Shown here: positions 35,627 to 44,294 of the stretch, in pieces
Layout of the letters: the number at the start of each line of letters is the position of its first letter
Position numbering within the stretch: the stretch's first letter is position 1
Origin: SKHV01 sp963678565
GTDB lineage: Bacteria > Bacteroidota > Bacteroidia > Bacteroidales > Prolixibacteraceae
DNA length: 64,000 nt
Assembly (NCBI GenBank): GCA_963678565.1
Contig: OY782875.1
Location: forward strand, 3,844,001 to 3,908,000
Reading direction: 5' to 3'
Translations under genes and position numbers: made by a program
The notes under the pieces: generated by a model
Databases searched by the model: none
The model's input: the letters and a program-made list of their open reading frames with translations, nothing else
What the model was told of the DNA's origin: nothing

Positions 35627-36163
35627 TTATTTGTTGTATTTCATTTTAGAAAACAAGTACCACAAAATAATGCCTGCACTTACTGAGATATTAAAAGAAT
35701 GCTTGGTTCCAAACTGTGGAATTTCGATAGCCCCATCGCATAAATCAACTACTTTTTGCTGCACCCCTTTTACTTCGTTTCCGAAAACAACTGCCACCGG
35801 ATGATTAGTTGATGCTTGAAAATCGGGCAGCATGATACTTTCGTTTACTTGTTCTGCTGCATAAACTTTATAGCCATCTGCTTTTAGCTTTTCAATGGCT
35901 TGTTCAGTTTTATCGAAATATTCCCAATGAACCGATTTATCAGCATCGAGTGCTGTTTTCTGTATTTCTTTATTCGGAGGAGTGGCCGTATAACCACACA
36001 AATAAATTGCCTGAATCAATAGTCCATCGGAAGTACGAAATACAGAGCCTATATTATTACCACTTCGAATATTATCTAACACCACAATAATTGGTGTTTT
36101 ATCTTGCGCTTTAAAAGTTTGAATATCAATCCTTTTTAATTCGCTGTTTTTTAATTTTCGCAT
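35627..36163 (-). CDS. SpoU/TrmH-family RNA 2'-O-methyltransferase
   Basis: A 178-residue SPOUT methyltransferase. The three family motifs are visible: NIRSGNNIGSVFRTSD (motif 1), VAVVFGNEVKGVQQKVVDLCDGAIEIPQFG (motif 2) and HSFNISVSAGIILWYLF (motif 3, knot). It methylates a ribose 2'-OH in tRNA or rRNA using SAM; which position is not determinable. Its ATG at 36163 follows the arcA stop by one base, so it is translated from the same message; the upstream in-frame ATG at 36184 would lie inside arcA and is less likely. Confidence 0.88.
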   Translation of the reverse strand: MRKLKNSELKRIDIQTFKAQDKTPIIVVLDNIRSGNNIGSVFRTSDGLLIQAIYLCGYTATPPNKEIQKTALDADKSVHWEYFDKTEQAIEKLKADGYKVYAAEQVNESIMLPDFQASTNHPVAVVFGNEVKGVQQKVVDLCDGAIEIPQFGTKHSFNISVSAGIILWYLFSKMKYNK

Positions 36164-36164
36164 A

Positions 36165-37415
36165 TTAGAATTCAATTTTATCACGAGTTACTGGCATGCT
36201 CATACAACGTGCGCCTCCACCTCCGCGTGCAAGCTCCGATCCTTCGATCGTGATCACGGTTTTGGACATTGGCAATTCCGATTCGACTAATTTTATAACA
36301 TCGCTTGCTTTAATCACTTGGTAGCCATTTTTCGCCAATGCATCTATGGTATGAACATTTCGTTCGTAACCAATAACAACTCCAGGAGCCACAGCTAAAA
36401 AATTAGCCCCACTATGCCATTGTTCGCGTTCTTGATTCCACAAATCATGATCTCCACATTTTACAACATTAAGTGGCATTCCGACACTTTTTAATGCTTC
36501 AACCAAATTTATTTCGGTATCGATTGATTGTACCTCACCATTTTCGATGATTATTTTGATGGTACGATATTTATTGGTTTGTAGTATTAATGGTTCATAT
36601 ACCATGCAGGTATCTTTATCAAGTAAAGTAAAAACCATATCTAAGTGGATGAAAGATTCGGGAGAAGAAGGTAACTCTTGGGCAATTATTACTTGTCGTT
36701 CTTTTTTCATCTCCTTAACTGCTTCGATGATAAAGTCGATGCCTGCTGTTGAAGTTCGCATCCCAGTACCAATAAGAAGTACATCTTCGCGAGCGACTAA
36801 CACATCTCCTCCTTCAATGGTAATTTTCTTTGAATTCGAGATTACATTCGGATTGATAGTTTTGGCTTTAAAATGTTCACTATTTTTAAAAATAGCATTC
36901 ATGATCAACGACTCTCTCATGCGAACATTACTTGCCATTTTACCAATCAGGACTTTGTTGTACAAAGTCATGGAAGAATCTCGAGTAAAGAAAAAGTTGT
37001 GCAGTGGCAATAAACTGTAGCGTTCATCGGAAAGGTATTTTGTAAGATTATCGCGCTTAATTTCAACACCTTCAATCAATTGCCGCGAAGTTTCCTGATC
37101 GTCTAATTCTATTAACTCTTTTATTAACTCCGATACATTTTCGTTTTGACAAATGGTTGTGATCAGTTCTTTCTTTACTTTTTTGTCACCTAAAATTTCA
37201 GTTAATAAATCTTTTACCTCATAGGTTGTGCAATATCGATCCAAAACACCTTTAAACTGCTGGTATTCGTTTAATGCGACTTTCCCATTTAAAATATCGC
37301 TGTAAAGTGCCTTTTCTGCATTCTCAGGAGTCATTTTCTCCACTTCAGGACCAGGCTGATGTACAATGACTTGGCGTAAGCGTCCAACTTCTGAGTTTAT
37401 ATTTACTGATTTCAT
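36165..37415 (-). CDS. arcA: Arginine deiminase
   Basis: A 416-residue guanidino-group-modifying enzyme. All signature blocks are present: FFFTRDSSM, IEGGDVLVAREDVLLIGTGMRTS, SFIHLDMVFTLLD (catalytic His) and ARGGGGARCMSMPV with the nucleophilic cysteine near the C-terminus. It hydrolyses arginine to citrulline and ammonia. Full length. arcB, arcC and an arginine/ornithine antiporter are not next to it, which is unusual for the energy-yielding pathway; instead the downstream gene is an RNA methyltransferase. A clean promoter lies 22 bases upstream. Confidence 0.95.
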   Translation of the reverse strand: MKSVNINSEVGRLRQVIVHQPGPEVEKMTPENAEKALYSDILNGKVALNEYQQFKGVLDRYCTTYEVKDLLTEILGDKKVKKELITTICQNENVSELIKELIELDDQETSRQLIEGVEIKRDNLTKYLSDERYSLLPLHNFFFTRDSSMTLYNKVLIGKMASNVRMRESLIMNAIFKNSEHFKAKTINPNVISNSKKITIEGGDVLVAREDVLLIGTGMRTSTAGIDFIIEAVKEMKKERQVIIAQELPSSPESFIHLDMVFTLLDKDTCMVYEPLILQTNKYRTIKIIIENGEVQSIDTEINLVEALKSVGMPLNVVKCGDHDLWNQEREQWHSGANFLAVAPGVVIGYERNVHTIDALAKNGYQVIKASDVIKLVESELPMSKTVITIEGSELARGGGGARCMSMPVTRDKIEF

Positions 37416-37437
37416 ATTTTCGCGTAATTGGTTGTTA

Positions 37438-37465
37438 CAAATCTAGAATAAATTATTCGATTCAA
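37438..37465 (-). promoter_or_regulatory. arcA-trmH promoter
   Basis: Minus strand TTG (37465-37463), 17 bases, TAGATTTG (37445-37438): both elements of the Bacteroidota consensus with good spacing. No ArgR-type operator seen. Confidence 0.65.
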
Positions 37466-37564
37466 TTATGACTTTTTTTGGTATGATTTTAGTAAAAGAC
37501 ATCATCTGAAAGCATTAATCCTATAGTTTTTGCTATGTTAGTGTATTATTGCAAATCAATTTTT

Positions 37565-37572
37565 TATTTTTG
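37565..37572 (+). promoter_or_regulatory. -7 element of the DUF4294 gene
   Basis: TATTTTTG matches TAnnTTTG and places the start of transcription near 37579, favouring the GTG start at 37596 over the TTG at 37581. Confidence 0.4.
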
Positions 37573-37595
37573 AATCTAAATTGTTCCATTTTTTA

Positions 37596-38153
37596 GTGAA
37601 GAAGTTACTTTTCATACTACTTTTTTTCCCAATCATTGGATTTGGCCAGAGCGAAATCGATTCGCTTCCAGCTAATAGTGACTCAATTATCTACAAACGC
37701 CTTGAAGAAATATCAGTATATCCGCGTGTTGCACGAAAAATGACTTATAAAAGATATACTCGATTAATCAGAAAAATTAAAAAAGTATATCCGTTTGCAA
37801 AAGCAGCAGCAGCCGAAATTGAAATTTACAATAAAAAATTTGTGAATATTGAAGACGAGCGTGAAAAAAAAAAATATGTAAGAAAAGTTGAGAAAGCACT
37901 TTTTGAAGAATATGAAGGGAGCTTACGTAAATTATCGATTTCTGAAGGTCGATATCTCATGCTTTTAATTGATCGAGAAACAGGCGAAACATCGTACGAG
38001 CTGATTAAAGAATTGCGTGGAAGCTTACCTGCCTTGTTTTGGCAAGGAATTGCCCGCATTTTTGGCAACGACTTAAAGGATGATTACGATCCGGCGTACA
38101 AACACTTTGTTATTGAACAAATTGTATTGATGATTGAACGAGGAGAAGTTTAA
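37596..38153 (+). CDS. Secreted DUF4294 protein
   Basis: A 185-residue exported protein typical of Bacteroidota: signal peptide MKKLLFILLFFPIIGFGQ from the GTG at 37596, then the DUF4294 body rich in Arg and Lys: VYPRVARKMTYKRYTRLIRKIKKVYPFAKAAAAEIEIY, followed by LISxGRYLMLLIDRETGETSYELIKELRGSLPALFWQGIARIFGNDLKDDYDP. Periplasmic or envelope-located; no known function. Starting at GTG gives a proper signal peptide, whereas the TTG start adds five residues before it. It stands alone and is convergent to a sugar transferase gene. Confidence 0.82.
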   Translation: MKKLLFILLFFPIIGFGQSEIDSLPANSDSIIYKRLEEISVYPRVARKMTYKRYTRLIRKIKKVYPFAKAAAAEIEIYNKKFVNIEDEREKKKYVRKVEKALFEEYEGSLRKLSISEGRYLMLLIDRETGETSYELIKELRGSLPALFWQGIARIFGNDLKDDYDPAYKHFVIEQIVLMIERGEV

Positions 38154-38244
38154 ATCATACCTATCTAAAACCAAAATTCTTTACAAATTCAATTTCCTAT
38201 TTGAAAAGTTTGTTTCGATAATGAAATAATTTTAGGTGAATCTC

Positions 38245-39660
38245 TTATTTCCCTTTTGCTTGGAAAACATTCAATACTGTATAAATCAAAATCTTAAAAT
38301 CGAGATAGATAGAGATATTCTTCAAATAGATAATATCGTAAGGTAAACGCTCGATCATCTGTGGCACGTTAGATGCATAACCATACTTTACCTGCCCCCA
38401 AGAAGTAATTCCCGGACGGATACGCTGCAATTGAATATAATGCGGGGCACGCTTTTTAATCTCATTGATATAATGCTGTCTTTCTGGTCGTGGCCCAACT
38501 AACGACATGTCTCCACGAATTACATTAAAAAACTGTGGTATTTCGTCGATATGAGTTTTGCGCATAAACAATCCAAACTTGGTAATACGCGGATCGTTTG
38601 TTGAAGAAAGTGCTGGCCCCGAAATTTCAGCATCGGTTCTCATGCTCCGAAATTTGTAAATCGTAAATTCTTTGCCATAGCGACCAACTCGTTTCTGAGA
38701 ATAGAGCAATGGCCCCTTCGATGACGATTTTATACCAATGATCACAAATGGCAATAAAATTAAAGACAAGATTAAAGCGATTACCGAAAATAAAATATCA
38801 ATTACTCGCTTTACGTTTTCTTCCCACACCGGCATAATTCCGTTCGAAATTTTCACCAGAGGGCTCATATAAATGGTATTGGTTTTCACCGTACCCGAAA
38901 GTATATCATACATATCTGGAATCCCTTTAACAGTAACACCACGATAATCAAGAATCCCAATAATTTCTTGTAGTTTACGGTGTTCTGAAGTTTCGATTGC
39001 CATTATTATTTCTTCAATCCCATTTTCATCAATTAAATGCGGAATATCATCAATATTACCCAACAGAGGTAAAAATTCTTCTAACAATAAATCATCTTTA
39101 TCATCAACCTTTACAAAACCAACAAAGATATTTCCTGAAGGTCTTTTCTCCTCAGTCATTTCTTTGTACATATTCACTGCACGCTCATTGCTTCCAATAA
39201 TTAAGGTATTGAAACCAATTTTACGATTATGAACTTTATGAATTGTATTTGTTGATAAAATTAACCTTGGGATGTAGGTTAACACGAAATGAAGACCAAG
39301 CAATGTAAAAAACAGCTGATAGTAATTCTTGTAACTTGTAATCGAATCATCTAACAATAAGGTGAAGAAAATAATTACTACACCAATTAAACTAGTATAG
39401 ATTGTTTGACCTAAATCAATTAATCTAGATCGACGATATATATTATAATAGAATCCAGATATGTAATAAAACAAAATCCAAAAAGTTGGGATTGCCACTA
39501 AAGCAATCCAAAAATTAGAATCTAATCGAACACTTTGAATTTTATCAAATCCCCCAGCTTCCAAAAATATTTTTCGATATAGAAAAAATAATGCCCATGC
39601 TAATGCAGACATTAGCCCATCGAAAAACATATATTTAAATACCTGTTTCCCTTTATTCAT
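38245..39660 (-). CDS. Polyprenyl-phosphate sugar-1-phosphate transferase (WcaJ/WbaP type)
   Basis: A 471-residue polytopic enzyme for surface polysaccharide initiation. N-terminal four or five membrane helices (about 10-135), a central Rossmann-like domain (NTLIIGSNERAVNMYKEM), then the bacterial sugar transferase domain from about 285: KRVIDILFSVIALILSLILLPFV, KGPLLYSQKRVGRYGKEFTIYKFRSMRTDAE, KTHIDEIPQFFNVIRGDMSLVGPRPERQHYI and RPGITSWGQV. It moves a hexose 1-phosphate onto undecaprenyl phosphate at the inner membrane. No other polysaccharide gene adjoins it, though two glycosyltransferases lie 7 kb away. Its leader contains an inverted repeat. Confidence 0.92.
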   Translation of the reverse strand: MNKGKQVFKYMFFDGLMSALAWALFFLYRKIFLEAGGFDKIQSVRLDSNFWIALVAIPTFWILFYYISGFYYNIYRRSRLIDLGQTIYTSLIGVVIIFFTLLLDDSITSYKNYYQLFFTLLGLHFVLTYIPRLILSTNTIHKVHNRKIGFNTLIIGSNERAVNMYKEMTEEKRPSGNIFVGFVKVDDKDDLLLEEFLPLLGNIDDIPHLIDENGIEEIIMAIETSEHRKLQEIIGILDYRGVTVKGIPDMYDILSGTVKTNTIYMSPLVKISNGIMPVWEENVKRVIDILFSVIALILSLILLPFVIIGIKSSSKGPLLYSQKRVGRYGKEFTIYKFRSMRTDAEISGPALSSTNDPRITKFGLFMRKTHIDEIPQFFNVIRGDMSLVGPRPERQHYINEIKKRAPHYIQLQRIRPGITSWGQVKYGYASNVPQMIERLPYDIIYLKNISIYLDFKILIYTVLNVFQAKGK

Positions 39661-39682
39661 TTCAGGTTAAATCGGTTAGGTC

Positions 39683-39702
39683 ACAACAATTTCAATTGTT
39701 GT
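39683..39702. repeat. Perfect inverted repeat in the leader of the sugar transferase gene
   Basis: ACAACAAT-TTCA-ATTGTTGT: 8-bp arms, 4-base spacer, located between the -7 box and the ATG of the minus-strand gene. It could be an operator or an RNA hairpin; it has no T tract. Confidence 0.6.
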
Positions 39703-39738
39703 AACTTTGTTAACGTACTAAAGCTCCCTTTATTGCGC

Positions 39739-39747
39739 GCAAAACTA
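39739..39747 (-). promoter_or_regulatory. -7 element of the sugar transferase promoter
   Basis: Minus strand TAGTTTTGC, exact TAnnTTTGC, giving a leader of about 70 bases that contains the 39683-39702 inverted repeat. Confidence 0.5.
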
Positions 39748-39914
39748 CTTTTTTTTAATCTTAGTTTAAAGTAAAATTTACATATTATTGACCTTTGAGG
39801 TTCTTTAATCACAATAAAATAAAATCTTGATCGCATTTGAATTCTTCATTTGTTGCATTATTTTTAAAAAATGTGACTTAAAAACAATTAATATGCGCAT
39901 GAAAGATTAAACAC

Positions 39915-40568
39915 ATGATACAAGATACATTTCGACATAAAGGGTTGCGTCAGCGATTGGTGGAAGAAATAAAAACCAAAGGTATTACTGATGAAAGGGT
40001 GCTCGAAGCCATTGGGAAAGTACCACGCCATTTATTTATGGAAAGTAGTTTTGTGCAATTCGCTTACAAAGACAAAGCATTTCCAATTGGCGCCGGACAA
40101 ACAATTTCACAACCTTACACGGTCGCTTTTCAATCCGAAAAATTAGAAATCACAGCACATTCAAAAATTCTTGAAGTAGGTACCGGTTCGGGCTATCAAG
40201 CTGCAGTGTTGATTGAAATGGGAGCTCGTGTTTTTACAATCGAACGCCAACAAGAATTGTATCATAAAACCCAAAGCTTTTTGCCAACACTCGGATATCG
40301 ACCACAATTTTTTTACGGCGATGGTTATAAAGGTCTACCAACCTATGGTCCATTCGATGGAATTGTAGTAACCGCTGGTGCCCCATTCATTCCTGAACCA
40401 TTAAAGCATCAATTAAAAATAGGGGCAAAATTGGTAATTCCGGTTGATTCTGGTGCCAAACAAGAAATGACCGTTATTACAAGAAAGAGCGAACATGAAT
40501 TCGAACATAAAAGCTATGGAACTTTTTCGTTTGTCCCCTTATTATCAGGCACAAACAACACCGAATGA
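39915..40568 (+). CDS. pcm: Protein-L-isoaspartate O-methyltransferase
   Basis: A 217-residue SAM-dependent repair methyltransferase: AIGKVPRHLFMESSFVQFAYKDKAFPIGAGQTISQPY, then motif I ILEVGTGSGYQAAVL near residue 80, FTIERQQELY and GPFDGIVVTAGAPFIPEPL. It methylates isoaspartyl residues so that damaged proteins can be repaired. Full length. It precedes the metallo-hydrolase gene by 86 bases on the same strand. Confidence 0.94.
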   Translation: MIQDTFRHKGLRQRLVEEIKTKGITDERVLEAIGKVPRHLFMESSFVQFAYKDKAFPIGAGQTISQPYTVAFQSEKLEITAHSKILEVGTGSGYQAAVLIEMGARVFTIERQQELYHKTQSFLPTLGYRPQFFYGDGYKGLPTYGPFDGIVVTAGAPFIPEPLKHQLKIGAKLVIPVDSGAKQEMTVITRKSEHEFEHKSYGTFSFVPLLSGTNNTE

Positions 40569-40654
40569 TTTGTATTTAATATTTCCGAAAACAAAATCAT
40601 GTAAAAAACATTACTTCTTATAAACACGCCGCATTTTGGCCTAAAAAACAAAGA

Positions 40655-41290
40655 ATGAAAATTGAAACTTTTGTCTGCAATCCGATAATGGAAAATACCT
40701 TTGTGGTGTACGACGAAACAAAACAATGCATAATTATTGACCCCGGTTGCTTTAACGATGCAGAATTCTCAAAAATCGATGACTTCATCAAAGCAAACGA
40801 CTTAGAGGTTGTTAAAATTGTGAATACACATAGTCATTTCGATCATATCATGGGTATTCAAAAATGCCGGTCGGCTTACAATGTAAAGTGGGAAGCCCAT
40901 TCGGGCGACAACTCCTTAATCGAAAACGCACCCAATCAAGGAAAAATGTTTGGTATTCCGATGCAAGAAGTAGCGCTGCCAGATATCGAGCTGAATGAAG
41001 GAGAGTCGATTGAATTTGGTAACACTAAACTATCAATTTTCCACGTTCCGGGGCACTCCAACGGAAGTATTTGTTTGTATCATCAAGAGAGTAAGCAAAT
41101 TATTGTTGGCGATGTACTATTTAAAAGCAGCATTGGTCGCACCGATTTACCGGGAGGAAACTATGAATTATTGATCTCAGGAATCAAAAATAAATTATTT
41201 CAACTTCCTGATGATGTGCTTGTTTATCCGGGTCATGGTGGGACTACATCCATAGGAGAAGAAAAAATTTCGAATCCTTTCTTACAGTAG
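40655..41290 (+). CDS. Metallo-beta-lactamase-fold hydrolase (glyoxalase II-like)
   Basis: A 211-residue MBL-fold hydrolase with the dinuclear metal motif HSHFDH (His59, His61, Asp63, His64) in IVNTHSHFDHIMGIQ, a further histidine in FHVPGHSNGSICLY, the aspartate in IIVGDVLF and the final histidine in VYPGHGGTTSIGEE. This is the short glyoxalase-II-like type (YcbL-related) widespread in Bacteroidota; it may hydrolyse thioesters. Cytoplasmic. Lies between pcm and gcvP on the plus strand. Confidence 0.87.
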   Translation: MKIETFVCNPIMENTFVVYDETKQCIIIDPGCFNDAEFSKIDDFIKANDLEVVKIVNTHSHFDHIMGIQKCRSAYNVKWEAHSGDNSLIENAPNQGKMFGIPMQEVALPDIELNEGESIEFGNTKLSIFHVPGHSNGSICLYHQESKQIIVGDVLFKSSIGRTDLPGGNYELLISGIKNKLFQLPDDVLVYPGHGGTTSIGEEKISNPFLQ

Positions 41291-41323
41291 AATTTTTATC
41301 ATTTTTTTGATTGAAATTCAAAC

Positions 41324-41332
41324 TATCTTTGC
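41324..41332 (+). promoter_or_regulatory. -7 element of the gcvP promoter
   Basis: TATCTTTGC at 41324-41332, a perfect TAnnTTTGC, 29 bases before GTG 41362. It lies downstream of the in-frame TTG at 41311, which therefore cannot be the start if this promoter is used. Confidence 0.55.
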
Positions 41333-41361
41333 ATCATAAATCATTCAAAATCTTATCAAAA

Positions 41362-44229
41362 GTGATAAAGAACGACAAATTCGGATGGCGCCATATTGGA
41401 CCAAGAGCATATGAAATTGACGAAATGCTAAAGACCATTGGCGTTTCAAGTATTGATCAATTAATTGACGAAGCAGTACCCAAAAATATCCGCTTAGATG
41501 CTCCTTTAAAACTAGGACCCGGTTTAACTGAACGTCAATATTATCGTAAAATTCATGATTTAGCACAAAAGAATAAGGTGTACAACACTTATATCGGAAT
41601 GGGCTATTACGATACCATTACTCCAGCAGTTATCCTTCGCAATGTTTTAGAAAACCCGGTTTGGTATACTTCCTATACTCCTTACCAAGCTGAAATTTCT
41701 CAAGGTCGCTTGGAGGCACTATTAAATTATCAAACGGTTGTTTGTGAACTAACTGCGTTGCCATTAGCCAATGCTTCCTTACTCGATGAAGCCACTGCTG
41801 CAGCCGAAGCAATGATCATGATGTTTAACGGTCGTTCTAGAAATCAAAAAAAGAATAATGCCAACCTTCTTTTAGTAGATGAAAATATTTGGCCACAAAC
41901 CTTAGATGTTTTAACAACCAGAGCAGAGCCACTCGAGATTGAAATCAAAGTTCAAAACTTTAGTGAATTTGGATTCAACGAACAAGTTTTTGGAGTTATA
42001 GTTCAATATCCTAACGCCAACGGAGCAGTTGAAGACTATTCGAAATTGGTTGAAACAGCACATAAAAATGAATGCAAAGTTGCTGTCGCTGCCGACTTAT
42101 TAAGTCTTGCTTTGTTAACACCTCCAGGAGAATGGGATGCAGATATTTGTTTTGGTTCTTCACAACGATTTGGAGTTCCAATGGGATATGGAGGCCCACA
42201 TGCTGCTTTCTTTGCCGCCAAAGAATCGTTCAAGCGAAATATGCCGGGAAGAATCATTGGCGTTTCTGTCGACAGTGAAAGCAACCGTGCACTCCGGATG
42301 GCTTTACAAACCCGCGAACAACATATTAAACGCGAACGTGCCACCTCAAATATTTGTACTGCACAGGCACTTTTGGCCACCATGGCCGGATTCTATGCAG
42401 TGTATCATGGACCAAGAGGTATTTATTCAATTGCATCGCGTGTTCACACCATCGCAAGTTTACTTGAAAAAGAAATTGAAAAACTAGGCTATCAACAACA
42501 AAACAAAGTTTATTTCGATACTATCCGCTTTAAGTTACCTCGCCATGTTAAAATGGAAGATATTGAATGGTTGTCGATTGATTTAAAAATGAATTTCCGA
42601 TACTTCAAAAATGGAGAAGTTGGCTTAAGTATTGATGAAACAACTAATGTTGAAGATATCAATTGGATATTAGAAGTATTTGCAAAAGCAGCAAATCGCA
42701 CCATTCCACAAATAAAAGATTATCCTCAGGAAGTATTAATGGATCAATCATTCAAACGAAAAAGTGAATTCTTACAATTAGACGTATTCAATAAATATCG
42801 TTCAGAAACGGAAATGGCTCGCTACATCAAAAGATTAGAGCGAAAAGACATTTCTCTAACGCATTCCATGATTTCCTTGGGTTCTTGTACTATGAAATTG
42901 AATGCTGCAACTGAAATGCTGCCATTAAGCTGGATCGAGTTCAACGGAATACACCCATTTGTACCGAAAAACCAGGCGATGGGTTACCAGTTGATGATGG
43001 AAGAATTGAAGCAAGACTTAGCAAAAATCACAGGTTTTGAAGACGTTAGTTTGATGCCGAACTCAGGTGCAGCTGGAGAATATGCCGGATTAATGGTTAT
43101 TCAAGAATATCATAAAAGCCGCGGCGAAAACAATCGAAACATTTGTTTAATACCATCTTCAGCTCACGGAACCAACCCTGCAAGCGCAGTAATGGCGGGC
43201 ATGAAAGTAGTGGTTACGCCTTGTGATGAGAATGGAAATATCGATGTTGAAGCATTAAAAGCAAAGGCCGAAGAACACAAAAACGATTTGGCTGCGCTTA
43301 TGATTACCTATCCCTCAACTCATGGAGTTTTCGAAGCATCGGTAGTTGAGGTTTGTGATATTATTCACCAACACGGTGGACAAGTTTACATGGATGGTGC
43401 TAACATGAATGCCCAAGTTGGAATAACCAGTCCGGGTAAAATTGGAGCGGATGTTTGTCACCTCAACTTGCACAAAACATTTGCCATCCCTCATGGTGGT
43501 GGTGGGCCTGGAGTTGGACCAATTGCGGTTGCAAAACATTTGGTTGATTTCCTTCCATCGCATCCTGTAATGAACAACGGACATGTTGGATTGCATGCCG
43601 TATCAGCAGCTCCATGGGGAAGTGCATCGGTATTGCCAATTACCTATGGTTATATAAAAATGCTAGGTGGAGATGGATTGCGAAAAGCAACTGAAATTGC
43701 CATTTTAAATGCCAACTACATTGCACATCATTTACAAGATAATTACGGAATTTTATATACAGGAGAGAAAAATCGTGTGGGTCACGAAATGATTCTTGAA
43801 TGCCGCCATTTCAAAGCAAAAACTGGAATTACAGAATTGGATATTGCCAAACGAATGATGGATTATGGATATCACGCTCCTACTTTATCATTCCCGGTTC
43901 ATGGAACACTTATGGTTGAGCCAACCGAAAGTGAATCGAAACACGAATTGGATCGTTTCATCGAAATGATGAATTCAATTTACAATGAAATAATTGCAAT
44001 TGAAACAGGTGCTTCCGACAAAGATAACAATGTTCTCAAGAATGCTCCACATACTCAATTGATGTGTATCAGCGATGAATGGAATCATTCGTACAGCCGC
44101 AGCATAGCAGCTTTCCCACTTGAGTGGATCAAAGAAAACAAATACTGGGTTCCAGTAGCGCGCATCAACGATGCATTTGGCGATCGAAACCTAATTTGCA
44201 CCTGTGCCCCGGTTGAAGATTATCAATAA
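41362..44229 (+). CDS. gcvP: Glycine dehydrogenase (decarboxylating), P protein
   Basis: A 955-residue single-chain P protein of the glycine cleavage system. FGWRHIGPRAYEIDEMLKTIG starts the N-terminal half; YNYQTEI-type region reads ALLNYQTVVCELTALPLANASLLDEATAAAEAM; the C-terminal half holds the PLP lysine (Lys705) in HLNLHKTFAIPHGGGGPG. It decarboxylates glycine and passes aminomethyl to GcvH lipoate. GTG at 41362 is chosen because it gives the family's normal N-terminus and lies downstream of the promoter. gcvT and gcvH are not nearby. No glycine riboswitch fits in the short leader. A long inverted repeat follows. Confidence 0.96.
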   Translation: MIKNDKFGWRHIGPRAYEIDEMLKTIGVSSIDQLIDEAVPKNIRLDAPLKLGPGLTERQYYRKIHDLAQKNKVYNTYIGMGYYDTITPAVILRNVLENPVWYTSYTPYQAEISQGRLEALLNYQTVVCELTALPLANASLLDEATAAAEAMIMMFNGRSRNQKKNNANLLLVDENIWPQTLDVLTTRAEPLEIEIKVQNFSEFGFNEQVFGVIVQYPNANGAVEDYSKLVETAHKNECKVAVAADLLSLALLTPPGEWDADICFGSSQRFGVPMGYGGPHAAFFAAKESFKRNMPGRIIGVSVDSESNRALRMALQTREQHIKRERATSNICTAQALLATMAGFYAVYHGPRGIYSIASRVHTIASLLEKEIEKLGYQQQNKVYFDTIRFKLPRHVKMEDIEWLSIDLKMNFRYFKNGEVGLSIDETTNVEDINWILEVFAKAANRTIPQIKDYPQEVLMDQSFKRKSEFLQLDVFNKYRSETEMARYIKRLERKDISLTHSMISLGSCTMKLNAATEMLPLSWIEFNGIHPFVPKNQAMGYQLMMEELKQDLAKITGFEDVSLMPNSGAAGEYAGLMVIQEYHKSRGENNRNICLIPSSAHGTNPASAVMAGMKVVVTPCDENGNIDVEALKAKAEEHKNDLAALMITYPSTHGVFEASVVEVCDIIHQHGGQVYMDGANMNAQVGITSPGKIGADVCHLNLHKTFAIPHGGGGPGVGPIAVAKHLVDFLPSHPVMNNGHVGLHAVSAAPWGSASVLPITYGYIKMLGGDGLRKATEIAILNANYIAHHLQDNYGILYTGEKNRVGHEMILECRHFKAKTGITELDIAKRMMDYGYHAPTLSFPVHGTLMVEPTESESKHELDRFIEMMNSIYNEIIAIETGASDKDNNVLKNAPHTQLMCISDEWNHSYSRSIAAFPLEWIKENKYWVPVARINDAFGDRNLICTCAPVEDYQ

Positions 44230-44234
44230 TTTAA

Positions 44235-44282
44235 AACTTCTCAATAGTGATTACCATTAATTTTAATTACTATTGAGAAGTT
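44235..44282. repeat. Long inverted repeat after gcvP, possible terminator without U tract
   Basis: Arms of 19 bases (44235-44253 and 44264-44282, beginning AACTTCTCAATAGT and ending ACTATTGAGAAGTT) with a single wobble and a 10-base loop, six bases after the gcvP stop. AT-rich, no T run on either side. Confidence 0.7.
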
Positions 44283-44294
44283 AATAAACTCAAC

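Noticed and set aside
36547..37020. Antisense frame of 157 codons within arcA
   Set aside because: Opposite the catalytic core of arginine deiminase; no recognisable domain or start signal.
41291..41361. Glycine riboswitch upstream of gcvP
   Set aside because: Only 71 bases separate the genes and the predicted leader is about 25 bases, too short for the tandem or single aptamer.
41311..41361. TTG start of gcvP at 41311
   Set aside because: It lies upstream of a perfect TAnnTTTGC box and adds 17 residues not seen in P proteins.
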